Source: Streptomyces sp. CMB-StM0423 (GTDB lineage: Bacteria > Actinomycetota > Actinomycetes > Streptomycetales > Streptomycetaceae). Taken from it: a stretch of DNA of 64,000 nucleotides. Of this stretch, positions 46,292 through 56,849 are shown in pieces. The notes below the pieces were generated by a model. It saw only the letters and a list, made by a program, of their open reading frames with translations. It was not told the origin of the DNA and did no database searches. The stretch covers positions 3,226,501-3,290,500 of the forward strand of contig NZ_CP025407.1 in assembly GCF_002847285.1 (NCBI RefSeq), in the 5' to 3' direction. The translations under genes were made by a program, and so were the position numbers. Numbering within the stretch: position 1 is the stretch's first letter; every line of letters begins with the position of its first letter.

Positions 46292-47878
46292 TTACAGCAG
46301 GGCTTCGCCCGCAAAGCGGAGTACGAGCTGCGGTGCGCCCGAGAGCGCGACGCCGAGCGCCGCCGTCAGACCGATGGCGCCGCGCAGCGGGGCGGTCAGG
46401 GTGGTACGGACCGGGGCGGTACCGCCGTCCGGAGCCGCGGGCGCCGGGCGGAACAGCAGCGCCGTCCACTGGAGGTAGTAGTACAACCCCACGACCACGT
46501 TCGCCGCCATGACCACCGCCAGCCACCCCAGCCCCGCGTCCACCGCGGCGCCCAGGACGGTCACCTTCGCGAAGAGGCCGATGATCCCCGGCGGCAGACC
46601 GGCGAGGTTGATCAGGAAGAATGCCAGCGCCAGCGCGACCGGCAGTCGCGTCGCCGCCAGGCCCCGGTAGTCGGTGATCCGGCCGCCCCGGCCGCCCTTC
46701 GCGGCCACCGCGGCGACCACCGCGAAGGCGCCGAGGTTCACCACCCCGTACATCAGGGCGTACGAGAGCGTGGCGCCCACCGCGCGCTCCGGCTCGTCGG
46801 CATAGGCCGCGGCGGCGATCGGGACCAGCAGATAGCCCGCCTGCGCCACCGACGACCAGGCCAGCAGCCGGACCGCGCTGTGCGGGGCGTCGACGCGCTG
46901 GCGCAGGGCGGCGACGTTGCCCGCGGTCATCGTCAGCGCCGCCAGGACCGCGATCGCCGGGCCCCACACCTCGTCGTACGCCGGAAAGGCCAGCACGGTG
47001 ACGAGGATCAGCCCGCTGAAGCCCACCGCCTTGCCGACGACGGACAGATACGCGGCGACCGGGATCGGCGCGCCCACGTACGTGTCGGGCACCCAGAAGT
47101 GGAACGGCACCGCCGCCGTCTTGAAGGCGAACCCGACCAGCGTCAGCACCACCCCCGCCGCCGCCAGCGTCTCCAGTCGCTCCGGCGCCGTCGCGAGCCC
47201 GTCGGCCAGCCGCGCCAGGTGCAGGCTGCCCCCGGCGGCGTAGACGAAGCTGATGCCGAGGAGCATGACGGCGGTCGCGGTGACGGAGGAGAGGAAGAAC
47301 TTCAGCGCCGCCTCGGACGACAGCCGGTCCCCGCGGCGCAGGCCGACCAGCGCGAACGCCGGCAGCGAGGCGACCTCCAGGGCGATCACGAGCGTGGCGA
47401 GGTCGCGCGCGGCGGGCAGCAGCGCCGCGCCCGCGGCCGAGGCCAGCAGCAGGAACCAGAACTCCCCCGCGGGCAGCTTCGTCGCCCGCACGTCGTGCAC
47501 GGACAGCAGCGCGGCGAGCAGCGCGCCCGCGAGCACCAGGAGCTGCACGACGAGCGCGAAGCGGTCGGCGGTGTAGCTGCAGACGTTCGGATCGTCGGTG
47601 AGACAGAAGGTGCTGCGGTCGCCGTCGAGGAGCGGCAGGAGCGCGAGCAGGGAGACCGCGAGCGCGGCGACCGCGCCCCAGCCGAGGAGGTGCTTGGCAC
47701 GCTCGGGTACGAAGAGGTCGGCGACCAGCAGCGCGACGGCGGCCACGGCGACGATCGTGGGCGGCGCGACGGCGAGCCAGTCGACGGACTGCACGACGGA
47801 CCCGGCGAGGACCGTGTCCGCGGTCCCGCCTGCCGGGAGTGCGCCGGACGGGCCTGCGGCGGCGTGTGCGTACGTCAT
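46292..47878 (-). CDS. nuoN: NADH-quinone oxidoreductase-like subunit N
   Basis: The 528-residue antiporter-like subunit has about 14 helices with the proton-channel elements VIALEVASLPAFALVG (Glu), FKTAAVPFHFWVPDTYVGAP (Lys, His) and LINLAGLPPGIIGLFAKVTV. The ATG overlaps the nuoM stop in TGATG, so it is coupled. It is the last gene of the ten-gene nuo unit. It is expected to pump protons in the membrane arm of a complex I-like enzyme. Confidence 0.93.
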   Translation of the reverse strand: MTYAHAAAGPSGALPAGGTADTVLAGSVVQSVDWLAVAPPTIVAVAAVALLVADLFVPERAKHLLGWGAVAALAVSLLALLPLLDGDRSTFCLTDDPNVCSYTADRFALVVQLLVLAGALLAALLSVHDVRATKLPAGEFWFLLLASAAGAALLPAARDLATLVIALEVASLPAFALVGLRRGDRLSSEAALKFFLSSVTATAVMLLGISFVYAAGGSLHLARLADGLATAPERLETLAAAGVVLTLVGFAFKTAAVPFHFWVPDTYVGAPIPVAAYLSVVGKAVGFSGLILVTVLAFPAYDEVWGPAIAVLAALTMTAGNVAALRQRVDAPHSAVRLLAWSSVAQAGYLLVPIAAAAYADEPERAVGATLSYALMYGVVNLGAFAVVAAVAAKGGRGGRITDYRGLAATRLPVALALAFFLINLAGLPPGIIGLFAKVTVLGAAVDAGLGWLAVVMAANVVVGLYYYLQWTALLFRPAPAAPDGGTAPVRTTLTAPLRGAIGLTAALGVALSGAPQLVLRFAGEALL

Positions 47879-49443
47879 CAGCTTCCTCCCGCGAGGAGCT
47901 TCTGCACGGCCGGGTCGGTCAGGCCGAGGAGGGCGGCGGGCCAGAGGCCGGCGAGGACGGTGAGCGTGACGAGCGGGCTCCAGGCGGCGATCTCGTACCG
48001 GCGTACGTCCCCGAAGGCCGGCCGCTCCCCCGGCGTCCTGTCGCCCATGCAGACGCGGCGGACGACGACCAGGAGGTACGCGGCGGTGAGCAGGGTGCCG
48101 AAGCCCGCGACGGCCATGAAGACCAGGTACGCCGGCCGCGGGAGCCCGGCGGCCGGGTCGTACGCGGCGAACATCGCCAGCATCTCGCCCCAGAACCCCG
48201 CGAGCCCCGGCAGCCCCAGCGACGCGACGGCGCCGAAGACGAGCAGCGCGCCCAGCCGCGGGGCGCTGCCGTAGAGGGCGGCGCCGGTACGGCCGGCGAG
48301 GGCGTCGAGGTCGGTGGTGCCGGTGCGTTCCTTGAGGGCGCCGACGAGGAAGAAGAGGAGGCCGGTGATGAGGCCGTGGGCGATGTTCGCGAAGAGCGCG
48401 CCGTTGACGCCGGTGGGGGTCAGCGTGGAGATGCCGAGGAGCACGAAGCCCATGTGGCCCACGGAGGAGTACGCGATGAGCCGCTTGAGGTCGCCGCGGG
48501 CCCCGGTCCTGGCGAGGGCGAGGCAGGCGAGGGAGCCGTAGAGGATGCCGGTGACGCCGAAGGCGGCGAGGTAGGGCGCGTACGTCTCCATGCCGTCGGG
48601 GGCGATGGGCAGCAGGACGCGCACGAACCCGTACGTGCCCATCTTCAGCAGCACGCCGGCGAGGAGCACGGAGCCGACGGTGGGGGCGGCGGTGTGGGCG
48701 TCGGGGAGCCAACTGTGCAGCGGCCACATCGGGGTCTTCACAGCCAGGCCGGCGCCGATGGCCAGGACCGCGATGAGCTGCGTGGTGTGGGTGAGCTCGG
48801 CGCCGTTGTCAGTGGCGAGTGCCACCATGTCGAAAGTGCCGCCCTGGAACCCGACGAGGAGGAGGCCGAGGAGCATCACGACCGAGCCGAGCAGCGTGTA
48901 GAGGATGAACTTCCAGGCGGCGGCGGTCCGTCCGGCGCCGCCCCAGCGGGCGATGAGGAAGTACATCGGGATGAGCACCATCTCGAACGCCAGGAAGAAG
49001 AGCAGCAGGTTGAGGACGGCGAAGGTGGCGAGCATGCCGCCTTCGAGGACGAGCAGCAGCGCGACGAACGCCCGGGGTGACGGCCCGGCGGGCATGACGA
49101 AGTAGCCGTAGACCGCGCAGAGGAAGGTGAGCAGCGCGGTGAGGACGAGGAGGGGGAGCGAGACGCCGTCGACGCCGAGGTGCAGCCGGATCCCGAGGGC
49201 GGGGATCCAACTGACGTCGGAGTCGGCCTGCATGGTGCCGGCGTCGTCGTAGTCGAAGCCGGCGGCCAGGACGACGGACAGGACGAACACGGCGCCGGTG
49301 ACGGTGACGCCGTGGCGCAGCACGGCCTGGTCGGGGCTCTTGCCCTTCAGGCCGGGCGGTGCGGGGAACAGGGCGGCCAGGGCGCCGAGAAGGGGGAGGA
49401 CGACGATGGCGGCGAGGACTAGCTGCATCGCGGTGTGGCTCAT
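47878..49443 (-). CDS. nuoM: NADH-quinone oxidoreductase-like subunit M
   Basis: The 521-residue antiporter-like membrane subunit has LHLGVDGVSLPLLVLTALLT, FFLAFEMVLIPMYFLIARWG (conserved Glu), AVKTPMWPLHSWLPDAHTAA (Lys) and the partner KRLIAYSSVGHMGFVLLG. It is full length for NuoM. The ATG overlaps the TGA of a 75-codon frame that fills the gap to nuoL, with GGAGG ten bases upstream. It is coupled to nuoN at its 3' end. Confidence 0.94.
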   Translation of the reverse strand: MSHTAMQLVLAAIVVLPLLGALAALFPAPPGLKGKSPDQAVLRHGVTVTGAVFVLSVVLAAGFDYDDAGTMQADSDVSWIPALGIRLHLGVDGVSLPLLVLTALLTFLCAVYGYFVMPAGPSPRAFVALLLVLEGGMLATFAVLNLLLFFLAFEMVLIPMYFLIARWGGAGRTAAAWKFILYTLLGSVVMLLGLLLVGFQGGTFDMVALATDNGAELTHTTQLIAVLAIGAGLAVKTPMWPLHSWLPDAHTAAPTVGSVLLAGVLLKMGTYGFVRVLLPIAPDGMETYAPYLAAFGVTGILYGSLACLALARTGARGDLKRLIAYSSVGHMGFVLLGISTLTPTGVNGALFANIAHGLITGLLFFLVGALKERTGTTDLDALAGRTGAALYGSAPRLGALLVFGAVASLGLPGLAGFWGEMLAMFAAYDPAAGLPRPAYLVFMAVAGFGTLLTAAYLLVVVRRVCMGDRTPGERPAFGDVRRYEIAAWSPLVTLTVLAGLWPAALLGLTDPAVQKLLAGGS

Positions 49444-49667
49444 ACGCGGGTGACCTCCGCGGCTTCGGAGGACGGCCGGGGCGTGGGGCGGCTACGGCGG
49501 GCCGGGCGGCTGCCCGGGCCGCGAACGGGCGTACCGCGGGCGGGCGTCGGGGCTGCCGGGCGGCGCGCGGCGGGACGAGTGCCGGGGCGGTACGGGGCCG
49601 GACGGGTGCCGGCGCGGTGCTCGGGCGGGCTGGTGCCGGGCCGGTGCCCGGGGGTGCCGGTGTCCAT
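49440..49667 (-). CDS. Possible small Pro/Arg-rich protein between nuoL and nuoM
   Basis: A 75-codon frame starts six bases after the nuoL stop, with GGGAGG ten bases before its ATG, and ends in an ATGA overlap with nuoM. Third codon positions are strongly GC, as in real genes here. The product is basic and Pro/Arg/Gly/Thr-rich (HRPGTSPPEHRAGTRPAPY, later RPARRSRPTPRP), with no fold signal. It could be a real accessory peptide or a device that keeps ribosomes coupled between nuoL and nuoM. There is no homology evidence. Confidence 0.45.
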   Translation of the reverse strand: MDTGTPGHRPGTSPPEHRAGTRPAPYRPGTRPAARRPAAPTPARGTPVRGPGSRPARRSRPTPRPSSEAAEVTRV

Positions 49668-49673
49668 GCGGCG

Positions 49674-51710
49674 TCAGCCTCCCGTGACCGACGTGGTGGC
49701 GACGACGACCGCGACGGCCAGGACGAGTGCGCCGCCGAGCAGCGCGCTGAGGTAGCTCTGCACGTTGCCGGTCTGCGCGCGGCGGACCGCGGCGCCGAGC
49801 AGCCGGGGCGCGGTGCCCGCGCCGCGTACGTACGTCTCGACGACCTCCCGGTCCAGGAAGCGGACCAGCCGGGCCGCGGCCTGTACCGGGCGGACGAAGA
49901 GCGCGGCGTACAGGGCGTCGACGTGGAAGCCGCGGGCGGCGTGCCGGTAGAGGGCGGGGCCGAGCAGTATGCGGCCGGGGTCCGTGGAGGTGCCGTCGGG
50001 GGCGGCGCCGGACGCGGCGCTGCCCTCGTCCGACGGGCTGCCGTACACCGCCTCGTGCGTGGCCTCCGCCTCCACCTCGGTGAGGGCCGGCTCGGCGTCG
50101 GGGTGGGCGGCGACGGCGCCGGCGGGGATGCGGGCGGCGAGCCCGGCGGTCTGCTTCCACGCCGCGTACGTCGCCATCATGCCGACGAGCGCCAGCCCCG
50201 TACCGAGGACGGCGGTGGCGAGCGTCGGCGTGAGGGAGTGGTCGCCGAGCCAGTCCGGCAGCGTCCAGACGCTCAGCCCGAACGCGAGGGTGGGCAGGAA
50301 CAGCAGCCACAGCACGGCGTTCATCACGACCGGCTGGCGGCCGTGGTCGGGGGCGGTTTCGCCGCGGCCGTGGAAGGCGAGCAGCCACAGCCGGGCGGCG
50401 TACGCGGCGGTGAGCAGCGCGGCGGCGAGCCCGGCGACCAGCACGGTCCAGGCAGCGGCGGCGGGGATGCCCTCCGCGTCGCCCGTCGCGGCGTGCTCCG
50501 CGGCACCGAGGACGGCTTCCTTGGAGAAGAAGCCGGCGAAGGGCGGGATGGCGGCGAGGGCGAGGAGGGCGGCGGTCATGGTCCAGTAGGCGTCCGGTAC
50601 GCGGTGGCGCAGGCCGCCCATCCGGGCCATCGCTGCCAGCGAGTTGGTGCCGGCGGCGTGGATGACGACGCCGGCGGCGAGGAAGAGCAGCGCCTTGAAG
50701 GCGCCGTGCGAGAGGAGGTGGAAGACGGCGGCGTCCCGGGAGCCCGCGGCCAGCGCGCCGGTCATGTAGCCGAGTTGCCCGACGGTCGAGTACGCGAGCA
50801 CGCGTTTGATGTCGTCCTGCGCGAGCGCGGCGAGCGCCGAGCCGACCATCGTGACCGCGGCCATGACCGCCAGCACCACCAGCGCGGCGGCCGAGGCGGC
50901 GAAGACGGGCAGCAGCCGGGCGACGACGTACACGCCGGCCGCGACCATCGTCGCCGCGTGGATCAGCGCGGAGACGGGCGTGGGCCCCGCCATCGCGTCG
51001 GGCAGCCAGGTGTGCAGCGGGAACTGCGCGGACTTGCCCGCGACCCCGGCGAGCAGCAGCAGCGCGATGAGCGTGGGGTGTGCGAGACCGTCACCGGAGC
51101 CGGCGGCGTTCAGGATGCCGCTGATCCGGAACGTACCGGCCTCGGACGCGAGCGCGAAGATGCCGATGAGGAAGGGGACGTCGCCCAGCTTGGTGACCAG
51201 GAACGCCTTGAGCGAGGCGGCGCGCGCGACCTCCGTGTCCCAGTAGTGGCCGACGAGGAAGTACGAGCAGATGCCCATGATCTCCCAGCCGACCAGCAGC
51301 ACCATCAGGTCGCCGGAGTAGACGACGAGGAACATCGCGGCGGTGAAGAGGGAGACGAGGGCGGCGTACGAGGGGTAGCGCGGGTCGTCGCGCAGATAGC
51401 CGGTGGAGTAGATCTGCACGCACGAGGCGACGACGCCGACGAGCACGGCGACGAGCACCGCCATGCCGTCGAGGTGCAGCGCCAGGTCGATCGGTACGGA
51501 GCCGGTCGGGGTCAGCTCGGTGGCGGCGGTCACCGGCTCGTCGCCGCCCTGGCGCGCCGCGACGAGGGCGGCGAGCACGGCGGCGGTCACGGTCGGCAGC
51601 ACGGCCAGCGGCTGCACCAAGCCCGGGGAGCGGCGGCCGAGGAGCAGGCCGGCGACGGCGCCGAGGAAGGGCAGCAGGGGGACGAGTGCGGCGAGGGTGG
51701 TGGTGGTCAC
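49674..51710 (-). CDS. nuoL: NADH-quinone oxidoreductase-like subunit L
   Basis: The 678-residue subunit has [20 protein letters not shown] (Glu), [20 protein letters not shown] (Lys/His region), [18 protein letters not shown] and a C-terminal lateral-helix-like segment ([20 protein letters not shown]). A variable linker is acidic ([19 protein letters not shown]). The GTG start overlaps the nuoK stop (GTGA). It is the largest membrane-arm subunit. Confidence 0.94.
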   Translation of the reverse strand: MTTTTLAALVPLLPFLGAVAGLLLGRRSPGLVQPLAVLPTVTAAVLAALVAARQGGDEPVTAATELTPTGSVPIDLALHLDGMAVLVAVLVGVVASCVQIYSTGYLRDDPRYPSYAALVSLFTAAMFLVVYSGDLMVLLVGWEIMGICSYFLVGHYWDTEVARAASLKAFLVTKLGDVPFLIGIFALASEAGTFRISGILNAAGSGDGLAHPTLIALLLLAGVAGKSAQFPLHTWLPDAMAGPTPVSALIHAATMVAAGVYVVARLLPVFAASAAALVVLAVMAAVTMVGSALAALAQDDIKRVLAYSTVGQLGYMTGALAAGSRDAAVFHLLSHGAFKALLFLAAGVVIHAAGTNSLAAMARMGGLRHRVPDAYWTMTAALLALAAIPPFAGFFSKEAVLGAAEHAATGDAEGIPAAAAWTVLVAGLAAALLTAAYAARLWLLAFHGRGETAPDHGRQPVVMNAVLWLLFLPTLAFGLSVWTLPDWLGDHSLTPTLATAVLGTGLALVGMMATYAAWKQTAGLAARIPAGAVAAHPDAEPALTEVEAEATHEAVYGSPSDEGSAASGAAPDGTSTDPGRILLGPALYRHAARGFHVDALYAALFVRPVQAAARLVRFLDREVVETYVRGAGTAPRLLGAAVRRAQTGNVQSYLSALLGGALVLAVAVVVATTSVTGG

Positions 51711-52132
51711 GCGGTGGCCTCGGCCTTCTTCGACGCGGCCCCGGACTCGCCGCCGGCGGGGGCGCCTTGTGCGGTGTCTCCCGCCGAGTCCTTCGTGGCG
51801 TCGCCGGTGCCACCCCCGCCCGCGTCCGTGTCGGCGAGATCGCGCAGGCGGTCGACGGCGGAGGTGCCCCGGTTGCGGTACACCATCAGCACGATGGCCA
51901 GCCCGATGCCGATCTCGGCCGCGGCCACCGCGATGATGAACAGCGTGAACGACTGCCCGGCGCGCAGGGTGTCGCGCAGCCAGACGTCGAAGGCGACGAG
52001 GTTGAGGTTGACGGCGTTGAGCATCAGCTCGACGGACATCAGCACCAGGATGGCGTTGCGCCGCGCCAGCACGCCGTAGAGGCCGACGCAGAACAGCAGC
52101 ACCGCCAGCACCGCCGGATACGCGAGATGCAT
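51707..52132 (-). CDS. nuoK: NADH-quinone oxidoreductase-like subunit K
   Basis: The 141-residue protein has three helices: [40 protein letters not shown] (with the conserved Glu) and [20 protein letters not shown]. The first 100 residues match NuoK. The last 40 ([19 protein letters not shown] and onward) form an extra Gly/Ala/acidic tail not found in most homologues. Start and stop overlap both neighbours (TGATG and GTGA). Confidence 0.92.
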   Translation of the reverse strand: MHLAYPAVLAVLLFCVGLYGVLARRNAILVLMSVELMLNAVNLNLVAFDVWLRDTLRAGQSFTLFIIAVAAAEIGIGLAIVLMVYRNRGTSAVDRLRDLADTDAGGGGTGDATKDSAGDTAQGAPAGGESGAASKKAEATA

Positions 52133-52752
52133 CAGCCCTCCCCGCCGTCGTCGGCGGCCCCGGCGCCCTCGGTTGCCTCGGTTGCCTCGGTGCTCTCGGC
52201 GGCGTCCTCGTCCGCGGACCCGCCGTCCTTGCGGGACAGCACGATCGCCCCCACAAGCGCCGCCAGCAGCAGCACCGACAGCGCCTCGAACGGCAGCACC
52301 CAGTGCCGGAAGACACTGGCCCCCAGCAGGTCGGTGGTGCCCTCGGGCTCGTCCAGGCCGATCCACTGCGTACGGAACGCGTCCACCACCAGCGTCACCA
52401 GCAGCACCGCCGCCGCCCCCGCCACGCCCAGCGCCACCCACCGGTTGCCCGAGTCGGCGTCCGGCGAGCGGCCTATGGGCGCGCGGGTCAGCATCAGCCC
52501 GAAGAGCAGCAGCACGACCACGGAGCCGACGTAGATCAGCACCTGCACCCAGGCGACGAACTCGGCCGTCAGCAGCAGGTACTCGACCGCCAGCCCGCCG
52601 AGCGCGACCACCAGCCACAGCGCGGCGTGCACCAACTGCCGGGTGGTCACGGTGATCACGGCGGCGCCGAGGGTCACCAGGCCGGTGAGGAGGAAGACGA
52701 GCTCGACGCCGGTGGGCGACAGGAAGCCGTGGGTCTCGGCGGCGAGGGTCAT
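52132..52752 (-). CDS. nuoJ: NADH-quinone oxidoreductase-like subunit J
   Basis: The 206-residue membrane subunit has five helices with the NuoJ core [40 protein letters not shown] and [11 protein letters not shown], then a helix [20 protein letters not shown] and an acidic tail ending GGEG. It overlaps nuoI (ATGA) and nuoK. The hydrophilic tail again suggests extensions shared across this operon. Confidence 0.92.
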   Translation of the reverse strand: MTLAAETHGFLSPTGVELVFLLTGLVTLGAAVITVTTRQLVHAALWLVVALGGLAVEYLLLTAEFVAWVQVLIYVGSVVVLLLFGLMLTRAPIGRSPDADSGNRWVALGVAGAAAVLLVTLVVDAFRTQWIGLDEPEGTTDLLGASVFRHWVLPFEALSVLLLAALVGAIVLSRKDGGSADEDAAESTEATEATEGAGAADDGGEG

Positions 52753-53342
52753 GCGTCGTCGCCCTCCCCGGCCGGGGGCTCCCCCGCGTCCCGTACCCGC
52801 GGGGCCGCTGTCTTCTCCGCGGCTGCTGCCGCCTCTGCTGCCCCCGCTTTGTCCGCCGCCTTACGCGCCGCGCCCAGTTCCTTCGGCTCCTCCCCCGCCG
52901 GGTCCGGCGCGGGCGGGATCGGCACCGTCCACATCCAGTCGCGCAGCCGGTCGCGCTCGTGGGTCAGCTCGTGGATGTCGGTCTCCGCGTACTCGAACTC
53001 CGGCGACCAGAAAAGCGCGTCGAACGGGCAGACTTCGATGCAGATCCCGCAGTACATGCACAGCGCGAAGTCGATCGCGAAACGGTCGAGCACGTTGCGG
53101 CTGCGCTCGCGCCCGCCGGGGGCGGCGGGCGGCACGGTCTCCTTGTGCGAGTCGATGTAGATGCACCAGTCCGGGCACTCGCGGGCGCAGAGCATGCAGA
53201 CCGTGCAGTTCTCCTCGAACAGCGCGATGACGCCGCGGCTGCGCGGCGGCAGCGCGGGCAGGGTGTCCGGGTAGTGCGCGGTGTGCGAGCGCCGCGTCAT
53301 CGTACGCAGCGTGACCGCGAGCCCCTTGGCGAGCCCCTTCAC
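52749..53342 (-). CDS. nuoI: NADH-quinone oxidoreductase-like subunit I, 2x[4Fe-4S]
   Basis: The 197-residue ferredoxin-like subunit has two complete cluster motifs, [12 protein letters not shown] and [12 protein letters not shown], so it can bind N6a and N6b-type clusters. It begins [20 protein letters not shown] from a GTG three bases after the nuoH stop. The C-terminus ([20 protein letters not shown]) is an Ala/Lys/Glu-rich extension beyond the usual family end. In an enzyme without NuoEFG, this subunit is the likely point of electron entry. Confidence 0.93.
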   Translation of the reverse strand: MKGLAKGLAVTLRTMTRRSHTAHYPDTLPALPPRSRGVIALFEENCTVCMLCARECPDWCIYIDSHKETVPPAAPGGRERSRNVLDRFAIDFALCMYCGICIEVCPFDALFWSPEFEYAETDIHELTHERDRLRDWMWTVPIPPAPDPAGEEPKELGAARKAADKAGAAEAAAAAEKTAAPRVRDAGEPPAGEGDDA

Positions 53343-53344
53343 CG

Positions 53345-54304
53345 TCAGATCACCACCTTCACGATGCCGGTCAGCGCGATCTGCGCGAGGGCGAGCGGGA
53401 TGAGGGTCGTCCAGGCGAAGCGCTGGATCTGGTCCTCGCGCAGCCTCGGGTACGTGACGCGCAGCCAGATCACGGCGAAGGCGAGGATCCCGGTCTTCAG
53501 CAGTGTCCAGAGCCAGCCGAGCCCGTCGGCGTACGGGCCGTGCCAGCCGCCGAGGAAGAGCACGGCGGTCAGCGCGCTGAGGACGACGATGCCGGCGTAC
53601 TCGGCGAGCAGGAACAGTGCGAAGCGCAGCCCGGAGTACTCGGTGTACGCGCCGAAGATGATCTCCGAGTCGGCGACGGGGGCGTCGAACGGCGGGCGTT
53701 GCAGCTCGGCGAGCCCGGCGGTGAAGAACACGAAGCCGCCGACGAGCTGCCACGGCAGCCACCACCACTCGAACCCGTCGACGATCCCGACGAGCGAGAC
53801 CGTCCCGGCGGCCATGGCGACGGAGGCGGCGGCGAGCAGCATGGGCAGCTCGTAGGCGAGAAGCTGCGCGGCGGTGCGCAGGCCGCCGAGGAGGGAGTAC
53901 TTGTTGGCGGACGCCCAGCCGCCCATGAGGGACCCGAGGACACCGACGCCCATGACGGCCAGCACGAAGAAGATGCCGGCGTCCAGTGCCTCGCCCACGC
54001 CGCCGTCGGGGTGGAAGGGGATGGCGACGAGGACGACGAGGTAGGGCAGGAGGGCGACGGCGGGGGCGAGCTGGAAGACGCGGCGGTCGGCACCGGCGGG
54101 GACGACGTCTTCTTTCTGTACGAACTTGAGCCCGTCGGCGACGAGTTGCGCCCAGCCGTGGAAACCGCCGGCGTACATGGGGCCTACGCGGCCTTGCATG
54201 TGGGCCATGACTTTGTGCTCGGTCTGCCCGACGACGAGCGGAAAGAGCAGAAAGACGAGGAGCACGCCGAGGAGTGTGAGCAGGGTCGCGACCACGTCGT
54301 TCAC
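53345..54304 (-). CDS. nuoH: NADH-quinone oxidoreductase-like subunit H
   Basis: The 319-residue membrane subunit has the conserved [55 protein letters not shown] and the final [20 protein letters not shown], which form the quinone chamber. About eight helices. The GTG start overlaps the nuoC stop. It joins the peripheral and membrane arms. Its presence without nuoD in this operon is odd, since NuoH and NuoD together form the quinone site. Confidence 0.94.
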   Translation of the reverse strand: MNDVVATLLTLLGVLLVFLLFPLVVGQTEHKVMAHMQGRVGPMYAGGFHGWAQLVADGLKFVQKEDVVPAGADRRVFQLAPAVALLPYLVVLVAIPFHPDGGVGEALDAGIFFVLAVMGVGVLGSLMGGWASANKYSLLGGLRTAAQLLAYELPMLLAAASVAMAAGTVSLVGIVDGFEWWWLPWQLVGGFVFFTAGLAELQRPPFDAPVADSEIIFGAYTEYSGLRFALFLLAEYAGIVVLSALTAVLFLGGWHGPYADGLGWLWTLLKTGILAFAVIWLRVTYPRLREDQIQRFAWTTLIPLALAQIALTGIVKVVI

Positions 54305-55797
54305 GGGCGGTCACCACCTTCGCCGCCCTCGGGGGCGGAGGAGGCTTCGCCTGCGGCGGGCCTGGCGGGCGGGGTGTCTTCGGCTGCGGCGGACTCGGGC
54401 GCCTCGGGCCGGCCGGCGGCGGGGTCGGGCGACGGGTCGGGGTCGCCTGCGGTCAGCCCGGCGGAGGGGGTGCCGCCGGCGGCGGACTCGGGTGAGCCGG
54501 ACCCGCCGGAGGCGGGCGGCGTGCCCGGGGCCGGTGCACCTGCGGTGGGCCCGGCGGATGGAGTGCCTTCGCCTGCGGCGGGCTTGGGGGGCGGGGTGGA
54601 CTCGTCGTCGGGTTGGGGGCGTTGCCAGGGGGCATCGGGCGTACGGGTACGGGAGCGCGGCTCCCGGCCCGCTGCGGCGGGCCCGCCGCCGGCGGGCCGC
54701 TGCGAGGCCGACCCCTCACTCGCGGAACGCGCGCGCCGCGCACCGCGCGGCGGGTGCCCGGCACCGGCTTCGCCGGGTGCCGCCCCCGCGGGACCGGTCG
54801 TCGTGCCGTCGGCAGGCGCCGGTCCCCCGGCGTCCTCGCCGTCGTCCGTCCCACCCGGCCGGGACGCGGAATCCTCGTCAGCCGCCCGCTGCGACGCCGA
54901 GCCCCCGCCCGCCGAGCGTGTGCGCCGCGCGCCGCGTGGCGGGCGGGCGCCACCGGCTTCGCCGGGCGCCGCGCCCGCGGCCGCCGAGGTCTCCCCGGAC
55001 TCGTCGCCCGCGGCGTCGCCCGTCGTGTCTTCGGCAGGCGGGCTACCGACAGCGTCCTCGCCGTCGTGCGTTTCGCCCGGAGCCTCCTCGGCCGCCCGCT
55101 GCGAGGCAGAACCTCCGCTCACCGAGCGCGTCCGCCGGGCGTCGCGGGCCGGGCGGTCGCTACCGGCTTCGGCGGACGTTGCGCGGGCGCGGCGGGTGGG
55201 GCGGGTGGGGGGTGGGGGCAGGGTGCCTTTCTGGGGGCCCCAGTCGTTGGGGTCCGGGACGCCCGGGGGCTGCATCTGGCGCCGCTTCGGGCCGCCCGCG
55301 TGGGACTCGCCCGGCTCCTTCGCGCCCGGCCACGCCTTCGCCACCCGCGCCGCCAGGACGAAGTCCTTCCGCAGCGGGTGGCCCTCGAACTCCTCCGGCA
55401 GCAGCAGCCGCACCAGGTGCGGGTGGCCGGGGAAGTCGACGCCGAACATCTCGTGCGTCTCCCGCTCGTGCCACGCCGCCCCCGCGTACACGCCCGTCGC
55501 CGTCGCCAGCGCCGGGGCCTCGTGCGGCACCGTCGTGCGGAGCAGCAGCCGGCGCGGCGGGGTGCCGACCGCGACGACGTGGGCGGCGACGCGGAAGCCC
55601 TCGGCCGGTTCGTCGACGGCGGTGAGCCAGTCGAAGAACGTGCAGCCCAGCTCGTCGCGCGCCGTCCGCAGCGCCACGGTCCAGGCGGCCGCCGGTACGT
55701 CCACCGTCAGGAGGCCGTACGCCTCCTTCGCCACCGCCTCCGGGCCGAACAGTTCCGTAGCCGGCCGTGGGAGCCAGCCCTCCCCCTGCTCCGTCAT
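54301..55797 (-). CDS. nuoC: NuoC-like subunit with long repetitive disordered tail
   Basis: The 498-residue protein has a normal NuoC domain at 1-165, with [40 protein letters not shown] and DF. About 330 further residues follow, rich in Pro, Gly, Ala, Glu and Arg. Within the tail, GARRTRS and GSASQRAA recur at about 219-235, 288-305 and 350-368, in blocks of 63-69 residues. NuoC is usually under 250 residues. The tail has no domain I recognise. It overlaps nuoB (ATGA) and nuoH (GTGA), so the frame is genuine; nuoD should lie next and does not. Confidence 0.88.
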   Translation of the reverse strand: MTEQGEGWLPRPATELFGPEAVAKEAYGLLTVDVPAAAWTVALRTARDELGCTFFDWLTAVDEPAEGFRVAAHVVAVGTPPRRLLLRTTVPHEAPALATATGVYAGAAWHERETHEMFGVDFPGHPHLVRLLLPEEFEGHPLRKDFVLAARVAKAWPGAKEPGESHAGGPKRRQMQPPGVPDPNDWGPQKGTLPPPPTRPTRRARATSAEAGSDRPARDARRTRSVSGGSASQRAAEEAPGETHDGEDAVGSPPAEDTTGDAAGDESGETSAAAGAAPGEAGGARPPRGARRTRSAGGGSASQRAADEDSASRPGGTDDGEDAGGPAPADGTTTGPAGAAPGEAGAGHPPRGARRARSASEGSASQRPAGGGPAAAGREPRSRTRTPDAPWQRPQPDDESTPPPKPAAGEGTPSAGPTAGAPAPGTPPASGGSGSPESAAGGTPSAGLTAGDPDPSPDPAAGRPEAPESAAAEDTPPARPAAGEASSAPEGGEGGDRP

Positions 55798-56405
55798 CCG
55801 GCGTCCTCCGGCGGCTTCACCAGCCCGCTCGTCAGCGCCCCCACCGGCGCCCCGGACGACGATTTCCCGTACCGCTCCGCCAGCGACTCCCGCGCGATCT
55901 TCTCCTGGAGCTTCAGGATCCCCTGCAGCAGCGCCTCCGGCCGCGGCGGGCAGCCGGGCACGTACACGTCCACCGGGATGATCTGGTCCACGCCCTTCGT
56001 CACCGCGTACGAGTCCCAGTACGGCCCGCCGCAGTTGGAGCACGCGCCGAAGGAGATCACGTACTTCGGCTCCGGCATCTGCTCGTACAGCCGCTTCACC
56101 GACGGCGCCATCTTGTCCGTCACCGTGCCGGACACCACCATCAGGTCCGCCTGCCGCGGGCCGGGGGCGAACGGGATGACGCCGAGGCGGATGAAGTCGT
56201 GCCGGGCCATCGACGCGGCGATGAACTCGATCGCGCAGCAGGCGAGGCCGAAGTTGAAGACCCACAGGCTGTAGCGGCGGCCCCAGTTGAGCACGACCTT
56301 CATCGGCTGGGGCGCCAGCCGCTGGAGCACGCCCACACTCTGCACGGGGGCGGGCGCGGCGGGGGCAGCGGCAGGGGGTGGGGTGGCGGCGGGGTTCACG
56401 TCCAT
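55794..56405 (-). CDS. nuoB: NADH-quinone oxidoreductase-like subunit B
   Basis: The 203-residue subunit has the N2 cluster ligands GLACCAIEF (tandem Cys), [12 protein letters not shown] and [15 protein letters not shown], all present. The N-terminal 30 residues are an Ala/Pro-rich extension ([16 protein letters not shown]). The ATG overlaps the 3' end of nuoA by ten bases. It binds the last iron-sulfur cluster before quinone, so the quinone-reducing core is at least partly conserved. Confidence 0.94.
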   Translation of the reverse strand: MDVNPAATPPPAAAPAAPAPVQSVGVLQRLAPQPMKVVLNWGRRYSLWVFNFGLACCAIEFIAASMARHDFIRLGVIPFAPGPRQADLMVVSGTVTDKMAPSVKRLYEQMPEPKYVISFGACSNCGGPYWDSYAVTKGVDQIIPVDVYVPGCPPRPEALLQGILKLQEKIARESLAERYGKSSSGAPVGALTSGLVKPPEDAG

Positions 56406-56797
56406 TCCAGGACGCCCTTCTTCCAGGCGTACAGCAGGCCCACGGCGAGGAAGCCGAGGAAGATGAACATCTCCACGAGCGTCACCGCCCCGTACCCCGG
56501 CGCCGCGAAGACCGTCGCCCAGGGGAAGAGGAAGATGACGTCGACCGCGAAGATCACGTACAGGAAGGCGTACACGTAGTAGCGGACCTGCGTGTGCGCC
56601 CAGCCCTCCCCGACCGGGTCCACCCCGCACTCGTACGTCAGCAGCTTCTCCGGCGTCGGCACCGCGGGCCGCAGCAGCCGGGCGCCGCCGAAGGCGACGC
56701 CGACGAAGAGCAGGCCCAGCACGGCGACGAGGCCGACCACCCCGTAGCCGTCGAAGTACCCGGCGGCGAGGGCGTCGGCGGCGAGCATGTCCGGCAC
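56396..56797 (-). CDS. nuoA: NADH-quinone oxidoreductase-like subunit A
   Basis: The 133-residue three-helix subunit has [40 protein letters not shown] and [20 protein letters not shown]. The predicted start is a GTG with GGAG eight bases upstream. It is the first gene of the operon; the promoter lies in the 280-base divergent gap to the sensor kinase genes. Confidence 0.93.
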   Translation of the reverse strand: MPDMLAADALAAGYFDGYGVVGLVAVLGLLFVGVAFGGARLLRPAVPTPEKLLTYECGVDPVGEGWAHTQVRYYVYAFLYVIFAVDVIFLFPWATVFAAPGYGAVTLVEMFIFLGFLAVGLLYAWKKGVLEWT

Positions 56798-56827
56798 GTC
56801 CGCTCCGCTCCTGACTGCTGTGGCTGG

Positions 56828-56849
56828 CTGACCGTGCGCATTCGGTCAG
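56828..56849. promoter_or_regulatory. Inverted repeat upstream of nuoA
   Basis: CTGACCG and CGGTCAG are exact inverted arms with an eight-base spacer, 31 bases upstream of the nuoA start. It could be an operator for the nuo unit. Confidence 0.45.

Noticed and set aside
46292..48727. NuoN extended to an 811-residue protein
   Set aside because: The extra part overlaps nuoM on the same strand in another frame and is Arg/His-rich. The ATG at 47878 overlaps the nuoM stop, as at the other junctions.
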